A DNA stretch of 64,000 bases from Bacteroidaceae bacterium (GCA_024401305.1 JAKSLI010000001.1:1-64000), one strand, 5' to 3'. Shown: positions 16,600 to 25,836, counted from the first letter of the stretch. Program-made: numbers and translations. The notes: a model not told the origin generated them from the sequence alone.

Positions 16600-18861
16600 A
16601 TGATTGAAATAAAACAAGCATCACAGAGGCTCAATGATGCGATAAGAGCAGCCGAGGAACTTGCGATGGCATATTGCCACGAGTATCTTATGCCAGAACA
16701 TCTGCTGTTGGCTATCAGTCAGCAGTCAGAATTCTTGCGTGCCACCGATTTCGATGTGGAAAGCATACTCGTGCCTTTCCTTGAAAATGAAGTGGAGAAA
16801 CTTGATGCCACGGAATATGATGAGGAAGGAGTGGAACCTGAACCTTCAGTTCAGTTCGTGCAATCCATAAACCTTGCCTATCATCAGATGCATTACTCGA
16901 GCGTGACAGAGATAACCGTTCCGCATGTTATAGCAGCTATCGGTGAGCAGAAAGATTCATTGGCTGCAACCATTGTCCAGCAGCTTATGAAACAAGACGA
17001 TGGTGAATTTCTCTCAAATGTAATTGGCACTTACGAGGCTGATTCTGATATTAACGATGAATTTGCCGATGACTATAAGCCGGGAAGTTCTGCTCCGAAG
17101 CAACAGGAGGAGTGGCGTCAGTATGTAACATGCCTTAACGATCTTGTGGAAAGTCATAACCCGCTGATTGGTCGTGAGCATGAATTGGAGCGCACCATTC
17201 AGATTCTTTGCCGCAAGGACAAGAACAATCCTCTTCATATTGGTGAACCAGGTGTAGGAAAGACAGCTCTAGCATATGGACTTGCATCCATGATTGAGGA
17301 AGGTTGTGTGCCTGACAAGCTCAAGGGCAGCAAGATTTACGAGATGGATCTTGGCGGCATAATTGCCGGAACTGCTTATCGCGGCGAGTTTGAGAAGCGA
17401 CTAAAGGCTGTGCTTGAAGGCGTCAAGGCAGAAGGCATAAGGGAAGGTGAACAGGGAAAGAGCATTCTCTATATTGACGAGATTCACAACATAATTGGTG
17501 CAGGCAAGATTGACAAAGGGTCACTTGATGCTTCGAACATCCTGAAGCCTTACCTTGAACAAGGCACTCTGCGCTTCATGGGCAGCACTACATACGAGGA
17601 ATACAACCAGAACTTCGTCCGCAGTAGAGGTTTCGCTCGTCGCTTTGAACGCATTGACATCAGCGAACCAACCGTTGAAGAGTGCGTACAGATTCTGCAA
17701 GGACTGAAAGCAAAGTATGAATCGTTCCATAATGTGAAGTTCACGGACGACGCTATTCGCTACGCCGCAGAGGGAGCGGATAAATACATAACAGGCAGGT
17801 TCCTCCCGGACAAAGCGATAGATCTTCTTGACGAAGCCGGTTCTTATGCGCAGATAAGACACACCCCTGAACCCCTTGAAACCTCACTTATCGACAAGGC
17901 GCAGATAAAGATTGTGCTTGCAAAGATTTGTCGCGTTGACACTCTTGCAGAGGATGAGGACGATATCTCGAAACTCGAAACACTCGAAGCACGCATCTCT
18001 ACGCAGATTTACGGTCAGGAAGAAGGTGTGAGGGAGGTGACCGAGGCGATACAAATGGCAAGTGCGGGACTGATAGAAGACAACAAGCCAATGGCATCGC
18101 TGCTCTTTGTAGGTCCTACAGGTGTAGGTAAGACAGAGGTTGCAAAGGTTCTTGCCAAGGAACTCTCGCTTCCAATAATTCGCTTCGACATGAGTGAATA
18201 TGCTGAGAAACATGCCGTGGCAAAGCTCATTGGCTCGCCAGCAGGCTATGTTGGGTACGACGATGGCGGACTTCTCACAGACGCTGTTCGCAAGCAACCT
18301 CACTGCGTGCTACTTCTCGATGAACTTGAAAAGGCGCATCAGGACATCTACGACATTCTGCTACAGGTAATGGATTACGCAGTGCTCACTGACAACAAAG
18401 GACAGAAGGCGGATTTCCGTCATGTGATCTTGCTTATGACAACAAATGCCGGTGCGCAATATGCTCGTCAGTCAGGCATGGGATTCGTGAAGAATATGAG
18501 TGCAGGTGAGGCAATGATGAAGAAGGTGAAGAGCACATTCAAACCGGAATTCCTTAACCGACTGACTGGCGTTACGATATTCCATGACATGAATAGGCAG
18601 ATGGCAGAGCTTATCCTCAACAAGAAACTCAAGCGACTTGAAGAGCAACTTGCCACAAGGAATGTCACCATAGAACTCACAGATGCCTCACGCGAACATC
18701 TATTGAATAAAGGCTTCTCGGAGGAGTACGGAGGCCGTGAGGTGGATCGCGTAATAACAAACGAACTGAAACCTATTCTGATGCGAGCCATACTCTTTGG
18801 AAATCTGAAGAATGGCGGAAACGCAAAGGTGGATATAAAAGAAGGAAGACTGTCGTTATAG
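16600..18861 (+). CDS. clpA: ATP-dependent Clp protease ATP-binding subunit ClpA
   Basis: A 753-residue AAA+ unfoldase with the ClpA layout. An N-terminal Clp-N domain (about 1-145) binds ClpS. The first AAA+ module has Walker A GEPGVGKT at 215-222 and the second has GPTGVGKT at 505-512. A loop reading GMGF after TTNAGAQYARQS matches the place of the ClpP-binding tripeptide, so it should dock to ClpP. It lies directly after clpS. A hairpin spans the stop codon (18844-18871). Confidence 0.95.
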   Translation: MIEIKQASQRLNDAIRAAEELAMAYCHEYLMPEHLLLAISQQSEFLRATDFDVESILVPFLENEVEKLDATEYDEEGVEPEPSVQFVQSINLAYHQMHYSSVTEITVPHVIAAIGEQKDSLAATIVQQLMKQDDGEFLSNVIGTYEADSDINDEFADDYKPGSSAPKQQEEWRQYVTCLNDLVESHNPLIGREHELERTIQILCRKDKNNPLHIGEPGVGKTALAYGLASMIEEGCVPDKLKGSKIYEMDLGGIIAGTAYRGEFEKRLKAVLEGVKAEGIREGEQGKSILYIDEIHNIIGAGKIDKGSLDASNILKPYLEQGTLRFMGSTTYEEYNQNFVRSRGFARRFERIDISEPTVEECVQILQGLKAKYESFHNVKFTDDAIRYAAEGADKYITGRFLPDKAIDLLDEAGSYAQIRHTPEPLETSLIDKAQIKIVLAKICRVDTLAEDEDDISKLETLEARISTQIYGQEEGVREVTEAIQMASAGLIEDNKPMASLLFVGPTGVGKTEVAKVLAKELSLPIIRFDMSEYAEKHAVAKLIGSPAGYVGYDDGGLLTDAVRKQPHCVLLLDELEKAHQDIYDILLQVMDYAVLTDNKGQKADFRHVILLMTTNAGAQYARQSGMGFVKNMSAGEAMMKKVKSTFKPEFLNRLTGVTIFHDMNRQMAELILNKKLKRLEEQLATRNVTIELTDASREHLLNKGFSEEYGGREVDRVITNELKPILMRAILFGNLKNGGNAKVDIKEGRLSL

Positions 18862-18871
18862 ACAGCCTTCC
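18844..18871. other. Hairpin across the clpA stop codon
   Basis: GGAAGACTGTC and GACAGCCTTCC can pair (10 of 11) around a 6-base loop. There is no T-run on the plus strand, so termination of clpA here is only a possibility. Confidence 0.35.
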
Positions 18872-19331
18872 CGACCGATGCCTTTATTTCTGTCTGTCTG
18901 ACTTGCTTTCATATCGTAAGATGGAAACTCGCAAGATTTCAACCTAGAAAAGTTTCTGTAACATTGCAAACCGCCTTCTTTTCGCCATTCGCAAAATCTC
19001 AGTTTGTTTTTCATAATCCATAGGAACACGATGTGAGTTACCACCGTGAGTTTTGGATTGTAATCCATAGAGATATTATGTATAATCGGCACGGAAATCG
19101 CTGCTTTTCGGGGTGTTTTCTGGCCGTGGTTTGGTGCGTGGAAAAGTAATGTTGTTAATTATCAAGAGGTTGTTATCTCTATGTAACGGTCATCTTTTCC
19201 GCACGAATATCTTTTCGTGACTTTTTCCTCGCTCCAGAGGACGAATCAAAATGCTGATTGTAAGCAAATTAGGGCATTTTGCTTACGGATTGAAAGGGGC
19301 AAATAGCATGCCACATTAGTTGGTTTTCATG
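18862..19331. other. 470-bp intergenic region without a recognised gene
   Basis: Nothing coding is supported between clpA and the tilS stop. No tRNA-like or terminator-like structure stands out apart from the clpA hairpin. The sequence contains AATCCATAG twice (about 19015 and 19065). Both flanking genes are complete and convergent. Its length is unusual for a convergent gap here, so it may be a decayed gene or a dispersed repeat. Confidence 0.4.
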
Positions 19332-20528
19332 TTACCAGCTTACGTTCAGGATTCTTCCGTCTTTGTCCTCTTCCACGACGACGTTTCTCTTTTGAACTGG
19401 CGTGAGGTGCTTCTCATTGAGATAGTCGGACACGAGTTTTGTACCCTTGAATCCCTTGGGACGAAAACGATCGCCTGCCTTTGGACGGCGTAGGATGTTG
19501 CCTGATTCCAACTGCTGTGGTTTGAATGTGTCGGGGATATTTTGTGAAATGTAAAGCCTTTTGCGACATACATCCACAATGAAATCCTTTGAAAGAAACA
19601 TCTTCGTGTCTGATTGGTTGAGGGCAGAAAGTATGTTCTTTATTTGAGTTCCGTTGAAACCTTTCGGAGAGAGAAGGTGATGAAGGAATCCTTCCGTGTA
19701 ATCTTCAGCTGTGAGTTCGTCGTTTTCGAAGCGCTGGAGTAGGGTGGAGTAGTGTTGTTGCTCTACCTCTGCTGTTTCGCTTAGATGGCGAGCCATGCGG
19801 GAAATGTTCTCAACAGCCTGTGGATTCAGTTCCTTGAGCAACGGAATAATGTGGTGGCGGATCTTGTTCCTCGTAGCGTCATCCTCAAGATTCGTACTGT
19901 CGGTAACAAAAGTTTCACCCCATTCAGCAAGCTTTTCCTCAATCTCCTTGCGTGTGATATTGAGCAAAGGACGGATTATGTTGCTGTTTATCTCCTGCAT
20001 TCCGCAGAGACCTTTAATGCCAGTGCCACGAACGAGATTATGGATAATGGTTTCCACCTGATCGTCCTTGTGGTGTGCAACGGCAATGTAATCAGCGCCG
20101 ATCTCTTGTCTTAATTGCTCAAAATAGTCGTAACGAAGGCGACGTGCGGCAAGTTCGATGCTTATTTTCTGTTCCTTTGCGAATTCTTTTGTGTTGAAAT
20201 CAATGGTGTGAAGCGTGATACCTTTGCGTTGGCAAAGCTCGCGGCAGAACTTCTCGTCGCGGTCTGACTCCTTCCCCCTTAAATGGAAATTGCAATGAAC
20301 AGCCTCTATGTCAATGCCTTGCGACAATAATGACAACAAAAGATAAACGCTGTCAGCACCTCCTGACAGTGCTACGAGAAGGCGACCCCTCAAGCTCCCC
20401 ACAGGGGAGGTGTTAATAGTTTTATTGGCTGAGTTGTTCAATTTGCGGTTGTGGATTTTTGTCGGGATTATTGAAAAAATTGCACAATGGGGTCTGACCC
20501 CAATGTGCAAATTCTGCGAATTAAGCAA
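19332..20528 (-). CDS. tilS: tRNA(Ile)-lysidine synthase with repeat-disrupted N-terminus
   Basis: TilS converts the wobble C of tRNA-Ile(CAU) to lysidine using ATP and lysine and is normally essential. The PP-loop SGGADS is at residues 55-60 of the longest reading, followed by HCNFHLRGKESDRDE, the N-type ATPase core and a C-terminal TilS domain. There is no ATG upstream of the PP-loop: the longest frame starts at a TTG (20526-20528) inside the right half of a palindromic repeat. Other choices are TTG at 20439-20441 (369 residues) or later GTG/TTG codons. Residues just before the loop (TSPVGSLRGR) are encoded by the left half of the same repeat. The body of the gene looks intact, so it is probably functional with a non-standard start. 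Confidence 0.9.
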   Translation of the reverse strand: MLNSQNLHIGVRPHCAIFSIIPTKIHNRKLNNSANKTINTSPVGSLRGRLLVALSGGADSVYLLLSLLSQGIDIEAVHCNFHLRGKESDRDEKFCRELCQRKGITLHTIDFNTKEFAKEQKISIELAARRLRYDYFEQLRQEIGADYIAVAHHKDDQVETIIHNLVRGTGIKGLCGMQEINSNIIRPLLNITRKEIEEKLAEWGETFVTDSTNLEDDATRNKIRHHIIPLLKELNPQAVENISRMARHLSETAEVEQQHYSTLLQRFENDELTAEDYTEGFLHHLLSPKGFNGTQIKNILSALNQSDTKMFLSKDFIVDVCRKRLYISQNIPDTFKPQQLESGNILRRPKAGDRFRPKGFKGTKLVSDYLNEKHLTPVQKRNVVVEEDKDGRILNVSW

Positions 20529-20561
20529 TTAAAAGTTCCCCCTTTGGGGGGTAGGGGGCTT
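20380..20561. repeat. Paired inverted C-rich repeat element 2, invading tilS
   Basis: The left half (20380-20419) contains CAAGCTCCCCACAGGGGAGG and TTAATAG. The right half (20526-20561) starts CAATTAAAA and ends GTAGGGGGCTT. Both match element 1 at 5390-5540 in order and orientation, but the middle is different and longer. The right end stops 2 bases before the stop codon of the rRNA methyltransferase gene. The left half is inside the tilS coding region. Confidence 0.7.
20480..20510. repeat. Near-perfect 31-bp palindrome inside element 2
   Basis: TTGCACAATGGGGTC (20480-20494) and GACCCCAATGTGCAA (20496-20510) pair with one mismatch around a single T. The GGGGTC-T-GACCCC core recalls REP-type palindromes linked to RAYT transposases in other bacteria, which is an analogy only. 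Confidence 0.75.
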
Positions 20562-20562
20562 T

Positions 20563-21741
20563 TTATTCTACATACAGCACCAAGCCCTTAAGATACTCAC
20601 CTTCTGGATGATAGATGTTGATAGGGTGGTCGGCTGGCTGATGGAGTTGGTGGAGTATGCGAACTTTTCTGCCTGATTGTGCACAAGCGGTGAAGACTGC
20701 ATTGCGGAAATTCTCCTTGGTAACAACCTGAGAACAGCTGAATGTAAAGAGAATACCGCCTGACTTTATCTGCTGAAGTGCCTTGAGATTCAAGCGAGTG
20801 TAACCCTTAAGAGCGTTGTGAAGAGCACCACGATGCTTTGCGAATGCAGGAGGGTCGAGGATTATGAGGTCGTAAACATTCTCGTTTTTGTCAAGATATT
20901 TGAAGGCATCTTCGCAGAACGCTGCATGGCGCTTGTCGCTTTGGAAATTGAGTTCAACGTTCTTGTTTGTCAAGACGATAGCCTTCTCAGAACTGTCAAC
21001 GGAATGAACGAGTTCTGCACCGCCACGCATTGCATAGAACGAGAATCCGCCAGTATAGCAGAACATGTTGAGAACCTTGCGACCTTTTGCGTAATGCTCT
21101 ACGAGAGAGCGGTTCTCACGCTGGTCAACGAAGAAACCCGTCTTCTGTCCGCGAAGCCAATCAACATGGAAAAGAAGTCCGTTTTCAGTAGCAATGTCAT
21201 CAGGTGTAGAACCTACGATGAAACCATTCTCCTGTCCCAGTTCTGCCTTGTAGGGAAGCGTTGTCTCTGATTTATAGTAGATATTCTCAATACGACTTCC
21301 CATAACTTCCATAAGAGCGTCGGCAATGTCAAAGCGGCAGACGTGCATTCCGACGCTGTGAGCCTGCATTACGGCAGTCTTTCCGTAGCAGTCGATGACA
21401 AGTCCCGGAAGAAAATCGCCTTCGCCATGCACGAGACGGTAAGTGTTGTTTGTCTTGCTGTCAGCCATGCCCGAAACGATGCGAACCTGAAGAGCTGTCT
21501 GCAGATGCTGTTTCCAGAAGTCCTTAGTGATTTCCTTATCCTTGAAAGAGAGCACGCGAACAGCAATTGAGCCGATTTGGTAGTGGCCTGTGGCAATGAA
21601 ACTGCCATTATGCTGGATAACATTCACAGTCTCGCCTTCCTCGATTCCATCATCCATCTTAGCGATAGCACCCGAGAAAACCCATGGGTGGAAACGGTTG
21701 AGAGAGTCTTCTTTGCCTTTTTTGAGATATATCTTTTTCAT
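20563..21741 (-). CDS. Class I rRNA methyltransferase, RlmI-like
   Basis: A 392-residue SAM-dependent methyltransferase of the RlmI/RlmO type, which makes 5-methylcytosine in 23S rRNA (position 1962 in E. coli). The N-terminal 75 residues form a PUA RNA-binding domain (YLKKGKEDSLNRFHPWVFSG). The catalytic domain has a SAM loop (VLNMFCYTGGFSFYA), the motif LDPPAFAKHRG and the cysteine motif FSCSQ. The exonuclease gene ends 26 bp upstream, so both are probably in one operon that continues into tilS. The stop codon directly adjoins repeat element 2. Confidence 0.9.
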   Translation of the reverse strand: MKKIYLKKGKEDSLNRFHPWVFSGAIAKMDDGIEEGETVNVIQHNGSFIATGHYQIGSIAVRVLSFKDKEITKDFWKQHLQTALQVRIVSGMADSKTNNTYRLVHGEGDFLPGLVIDCYGKTAVMQAHSVGMHVCRFDIADALMEVMGSRIENIYYKSETTLPYKAELGQENGFIVGSTPDDIATENGLLFHVDWLRGQKTGFFVDQRENRSLVEHYAKGRKVLNMFCYTGGFSFYAMRGGAELVHSVDSSEKAIVLTNKNVELNFQSDKRHAAFCEDAFKYLDKNENVYDLIILDPPAFAKHRGALHNALKGYTRLNLKALQQIKSGGILFTFSCSQVVTKENFRNAVFTACAQSGRKVRILHQLHQPADHPINIYHPEGEYLKGLVLYVE

Positions 21742-21767
21742 TTATGTGGAGGTTTCTGTTTACGAAA

Positions 21768-22409
21768 TCAATCTTTTTCCGCAGGTTTAGGTTCTTCTAC
21801 CATGACAAGTTCGTACTCACCAGTCTGCTTCAGTCGCTCTATTTCGTTGTAAAGCATGATGCACGACCACGCATCGGTAGCAGCATAACGCTTCTGTGCA
21901 TCAGTAAGAACGTGTGATTCCCAGTTTGAAAGACGCTGTGCCTTGCTCATCTTCTGACCGAAAATGTTTGCGTATAGTTTCTGAAGTGCAAGGTCCTCAA
22001 TGCCGATTTCCTTGACATGCTGCTGAAGATCGTAGAAATATCCAGGAGTGAACTCAGCGCGGTGATTGAGCATGAGAATGTCGTCTTTCAAGGATAATCC
22101 AATCTTCGGAACATTAGTATCTTCAAGGAAACGTATGATCGCTGGAGTCATTCCAATCATGTTCAGACGGAAAAGGAAACACGTGTCGAGTGTTGACACC
22201 TGAAGAAGAGCCACCATGTTCTGTCGTCCACGGTGGAAAGAAGGTCGAGTCTCTGTGTCAATTCCAAGTATTGGCTGCTTTAGAAGGTAGTCAATAGCCC
22301 GTTCTGCCTCTCCCTCGCTGAATATTGTGATGATTCTTCCGGGAAACTCAACCTTGGGAAGTGAATTTATCTTGTGCTTATCAAACTTATTGTATATCGT
22401 TTTCAACAT
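21768..22409 (-). CDS. 3'-5' exonuclease (DEDDy, RNase D-like)
   Basis: A 213-residue exonuclease of the RNase D/WRN type. Exo motif I is LGIDTETRPSF (Asp and Glu metal ligands), motif II lies around KIGLSLKDDILML and motif III is KRYAATDAW, with the Tyr expected for the DEDDy class. It is a single-domain protein without an HRDC domain, so an RNA or DNA processing role cannot be distinguished. It leads the minus-strand group that continues to the RlmI-like gene and tilS. A -7 box is at 22434-22441. Confidence 0.9.
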   Translation of the reverse strand: MLKTIYNKFDKHKINSLPKVEFPGRIITIFSEGEAERAIDYLLKQPILGIDTETRPSFHRGRQNMVALLQVSTLDTCFLFRLNMIGMTPAIIRFLEDTNVPKIGLSLKDDILMLNHRAEFTPGYFYDLQQHVKEIGIEDLALQKLYANIFGQKMSKAQRLSNWESHVLTDAQKRYAATDAWSCIMLYNEIERLKQTGEYELVMVEEPKPAEKD

Positions 22410-22433
22410 TGTCGTATATCAGTTAACAGAGCG

Positions 22434-22441
22434 CAAAGTTA
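22434..22441 (-). promoter_or_regulatory. Promoter -7 box for the exonuclease gene
   Basis: Minus-strand TAACTTTG lies 24 bases before the ATG. Confidence 0.6.
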
Positions 22442-22470
22442 GCAAAAAAAACGAACAAACTATCATCTTA

Positions 22471-22492
22471 TTTGAAAATTTTCCTAACTTTG
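22471..22492 (+). promoter_or_regulatory. Promoter for ftsK with extended upstream motif
   Basis: TTTG at 22471-22474, then AAAATTTTCC, then TAACTTTG at 22485-22492. The arrangement repeats the one before clpS. Confidence 0.6.
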
Positions 22493-22548
22493 CGCAAAAT
22501 AACAAAATAGAACAATACACACATCTATAAAGATACCATTATTAAAGT

Positions 22549-25065
22549 ATGGCAAAACCTAAAAGTTCTCGTAGTAAAGGAAAAAGCAAAAAGCAGGAGA
22601 GCATCTTCAGGACAGTTAGTATCAAGGACCTTTTCGGCAACGATATTATCAACTTTTTTGCAGGCTTGATACTGCTCGGAGTGGCTGTGTTGATGCTCAT
22701 TTCCTTCGTGTCTTACTTTGCTACAGGTCCTTCTGACCAAAGCAATGTATTGGAATTGCGCGATGGCGAATGGCTGAACACAGACAAGCAGTTCACAAAC
22801 GCTATCGGCTCAATCGGTGCGCTCACATCACATTTCCTCATCAGTCGTTGCTTTGGACTGGCATCTTTCTGCTTGCCACTGTTCATTACGCTGCTTGGCT
22901 TGCGACTCATGAAAGTCTATGAAGTGAATATGGTAAAGTTCTTCTTCTTTATCTTCTTCATAATGTACTGGCTGTCTGTGTTCTTCTCTGCAACTTTCTC
23001 AGGTTTCTGGGGAGAAGTGTTCACGGATGCCGTTTTCCTTCCTGGTGGCGACCATGGTGAAGGTGTCAGACAATCCATAGAAAATGTCATTGGTTTTCCT
23101 GGACTTATCATCATACTGCTTATCACAGCAATCGCGTTCCTCACATACGTTAGCCGTGAGACGATTCATTATGTGCAGATGGCGTTCAATCCTACCATCT
23201 ATACAAAGGCAAAAGGCATTCTTACTGTCACTGTTGGCGGTAAGCAGAACACTGATGGCGTCGTATCACCAGTTTATGTGAACGAGTATGGAGATGAAGT
23301 TGACGACTACGACAGCTCGGATTCAGGCCTTGTCTATGATGACCCGGAAGCACAAAAGGTGGAATTCGATGTTACAGGTGAAGCCGTAGGTGCTCCTACT
23401 TTCGTGGTAAATGCAGCTGGCGACCCAGAGACGGCAGAAGAACCTGTTGCGTCTAATGCTGAACTTACCGTACAGGAAGGCGTTAAGGAAGAGGAAGCCA
23501 AGGGCAACAATGTAGCAGGAAAGGTGGATCTTTCTGTGCCAATAAACCACAAGGAACCTTTTGTGAACTACAAATATCCTTCGCTCGACCTCCTCCAGCA
23601 ATACGAAGATGACGGCAAACCATATATTAATATGGAAGAGCAGCAGGCTAACAGTAACCGAATCATTGAGGCTTTGAACAACTTTGGCGTTGAGGTGAAG
23701 TCCATCAATGCTACTGTCGGTCCTACTATCACGCTTTACGAAATAACGCTTGGTCCTGGTGTTCGTATCAGCAAGATCCGTAACCTCAGCGATGACCTTG
23801 CCCTTAACCTTCATGCTCTCGGAGTTCGTATCATTGCGCCAATGCCAGGCAAGGGAACTGTCGGTATTGAAGTTCCAAACAAGAAGAAGAACATCGTGTC
23901 GATGATGAGCATCCTCAACTCTAAGAAGTTCCAGGAAACAAAGATGGCTCTTCCGCTTGCTCTTGGTAAGACCATTACGAACGAAGTGTTCATGGTTGAT
24001 CTTGCAAAGCTTCCTCACCTTCTCGTTGCCGGTGCCACTGGTCAGGGTAAATCCGTTGGTTTGAATGCCATCATTACATCATTATTATATAAGAAGCATC
24101 CGAACGAACTGAAGTTTGTGCTTATTGACCCGAAGAAGGTTGAGTTTAGCGTTTACCAAACTATCCAGAACCACTTCATGGCGAAACTCGAAGAAGAGGA
24201 AGACGCTATCATTACCGATGTAAAGAAGGTTGTGAAGACACTCAATTCGCTCTGTAAGCTTATGGATACCCGCTACGATTTGCTTAAGATGGCAAGCTGT
24301 CGTAACATAAAGGAATATAATGAGAAATTCCTTAACCACAGACTTCGCCTCGTAGATGGTCATGACTATATGCCTTACATCGTGGTAATCATCGATGAGT
24401 TTGGTGACTTGATTATGACTGCGGGTAAGGAGGTTGAGCTTCCTATCGCTCGTATTGCTCAGCTTGCTCGTGCCGTTGGTATCCACATGGTTATCGCAAC
24501 CCAGCGTCCTACGACAACCATCATCACAGGTAACATCAAGGCAAACTTCCCTGGTCGTATGGCTTTCCGTACATCCCAGAGCAACGACTCAAAGATTATT
24601 CTTGACCGTCCTGGTGCAAACCAACTTATCGGTAAGGGTGATATGCTTATCCTTGATGGTGCTGACCCAGTTCGTGTTCAGTGTGCATTCGTAGATACTC
24701 CAGAGATAGAGCAGATTACAGATTTCATCAGCGCTCAGCCTGGTCCTATAGAACCGCTTGAACTTCCAGAACCACCAATGGAAGACGGCGAAGGCGGAGG
24801 TGCTATGGTTGACATCTCTAACCTTGATCCTCTCTTCGACCAGGCTGCTCAGAGTGTGGTTTCTTCCGGTCAGGGTAGTACAAGTATGATTCAGCGCCAG
24901 TTCTCTATCGGTTACAATCGTGCTGGTCGTCTCATGGATCAACTTGAGAAATGCGGTATTGTAGGACCTGCCAAGGGTAGCAAACCTCGTGAAGTGCTCG
25001 TTACTGACATCATGCAGCTCGATACAATACTGCAAGGCTTGCATTCGAACACCACAGTAATGTAA
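22549..25065 (+). CDS. ftsK: DNA translocase FtsK
   Basis: An 838-residue septal DNA pump that clears the chromosome terminus at division and activates XerCD. The basic N-terminus is followed by about four transmembrane segments (about residues 30-210) and an acidic linker of about 110 residues. The motor domain has Walker A GATGQGKS at 495-502 and Walker B near YIVVIIDEFGDLIM. The C-terminal gamma winged helix (about 775-835, QRQFSIGYNRAGRLMDQLE) reads polar KOPS-type sites. The length fits Bacteroidetes FtsK. The LolA-like gene follows 96 bp later. Confidence 0.95.
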   Translation: MAKPKSSRSKGKSKKQESIFRTVSIKDLFGNDIINFFAGLILLGVAVLMLISFVSYFATGPSDQSNVLELRDGEWLNTDKQFTNAIGSIGALTSHFLISRCFGLASFCLPLFITLLGLRLMKVYEVNMVKFFFFIFFIMYWLSVFFSATFSGFWGEVFTDAVFLPGGDHGEGVRQSIENVIGFPGLIIILLITAIAFLTYVSRETIHYVQMAFNPTIYTKAKGILTVTVGGKQNTDGVVSPVYVNEYGDEVDDYDSSDSGLVYDDPEAQKVEFDVTGEAVGAPTFVVNAAGDPETAEEPVASNAELTVQEGVKEEEAKGNNVAGKVDLSVPINHKEPFVNYKYPSLDLLQQYEDDGKPYINMEEQQANSNRIIEALNNFGVEVKSINATVGPTITLYEITLGPGVRISKIRNLSDDLALNLHALGVRIIAPMPGKGTVGIEVPNKKKNIVSMMSILNSKKFQETKMALPLALGKTITNEVFMVDLAKLPHLLVAGATGQGKSVGLNAIITSLLYKKHPNELKFVLIDPKKVEFSVYQTIQNHFMAKLEEEEDAIITDVKKVVKTLNSLCKLMDTRYDLLKMASCRNIKEYNEKFLNHRLRLVDGHDYMPYIVVIIDEFGDLIMTAGKEVELPIARIAQLARAVGIHMVIATQRPTTTIITGNIKANFPGRMAFRTSQSNDSKIILDRPGANQLIGKGDMLILDGADPVRVQCAFVDTPEIEQITDFISAQPGPIEPLELPEPPMEDGEGGGAMVDISNLDPLFDQAAQSVVSSGQGSTSMIQRQFSIGYNRAGRLMDQLEKCGIVGPAKGSKPREVLVTDIMQLDTILQGLHSNTTVM

Positions 25066-25161
25066 TGGCTCTTAAAATTGATGAATAAATGTTAACGCGG
25101 TTTTATTATCAGCAGTCTTGAATATCCTACAAGAAAATGTTGAACTTAAAACCTTAAGATT

Positions 25162-25746
25162 ATGAAAAAGATTCTTACTCTCATACTTGCAGTTCTCCTT
25201 GGTGCAACTTCTTATGCTCAGAACGCTAAGAAAACAATGGACAAGGCTGTTTCCGCTTTCAAGAAATCGAGCGTTTCTGCCAACTATACTGCTACAGGAC
25301 AGATGAACGATTCCGGTTCTTTCTCATTGAAAGGCAACAAATATCGTGCTCAAGGCAAGCAGGCTATTGTCTGGTTTGATGGCAAGACACAATGGACTTA
25401 CATGCCTTCTACTGAGGAGGTAAATGTGGTAACTCCAAATCCTAACAAGGTTTCTGGTCTCAACCCTTACGCATTGCTCAACCTTTACAAGAACGGTTAT
25501 GTGTTGACGCAGAAGAGCGTTGCTGCAGGAACTCTCATCCACATGAAAGCTACTGGCAATCAACCAATACAAGACCTCTATCTTACGCTTGATGCAAAAC
25601 TCCAGCCGGTAAAGATTAACTTCAAGAACAGCAAGGGTTGGACCTATGTTACATTAAGCAATTATAAGACTACAAAACTCCCTGATTCTACATTCAAGTT
25701 CAATCAGAAGGAATATCCTGATGCGGAAATAAACGATCTTAGATAA
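25162..25746 (+). CDS. LolA-like outer-membrane lipoprotein carrier
   Basis: A 194-residue periplasmic protein with a signal peptide (residues 1-19, GATSYAQ). The body matches the LolA-like fold: an amphipathic start (MDKAVSAFKKSS), the YRAQGKQAIVWFDGKTQWTY strands, and a C-terminal beta segment. LolA shuttles lipoproteins from LolCDE to the outer membrane. Bacteroidetes often carry several LolA-like paralogues behind ftsK, and this location agrees with that. Whether it is the main LolA cannot be decided. Confidence 0.85.
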   Translation: MKKILTLILAVLLGATSYAQNAKKTMDKAVSAFKKSSVSANYTATGQMNDSGSFSLKGNKYRAQGKQAIVWFDGKTQWTYMPSTEEVNVVTPNPNKVSGLNPYALLNLYKNGYVLTQKSVAAGTLIHMKATGNQPIQDLYLTLDAKLQPVKINFKNSKGWTYVTLSNYKTTKLPDSTFKFNQKEYPDAEINDLR

Positions 25747-25752
25747 CTATTT

Positions 25753-25785
25753 TAACTTTGTACCCAAGGCATTACGCTTTGGGTA
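25753..25785 (+). promoter_or_regulatory. Promoter -7 box plus leader hairpin before the small secreted gene
   Basis: TAACTTTG (25753-25760) is followed at once by a 7-bp hairpin (TACCCAA at 25761-25767, TTGGGTA at 25779-25785). The hairpin could also be a weak terminator for the LolA-like gene. Confidence 0.45.
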
Positions 25786-25836
25786 TAAATGTTTATAAAT
25801 GAATATATTACGAAATATAACTAACCACTCACAAAG

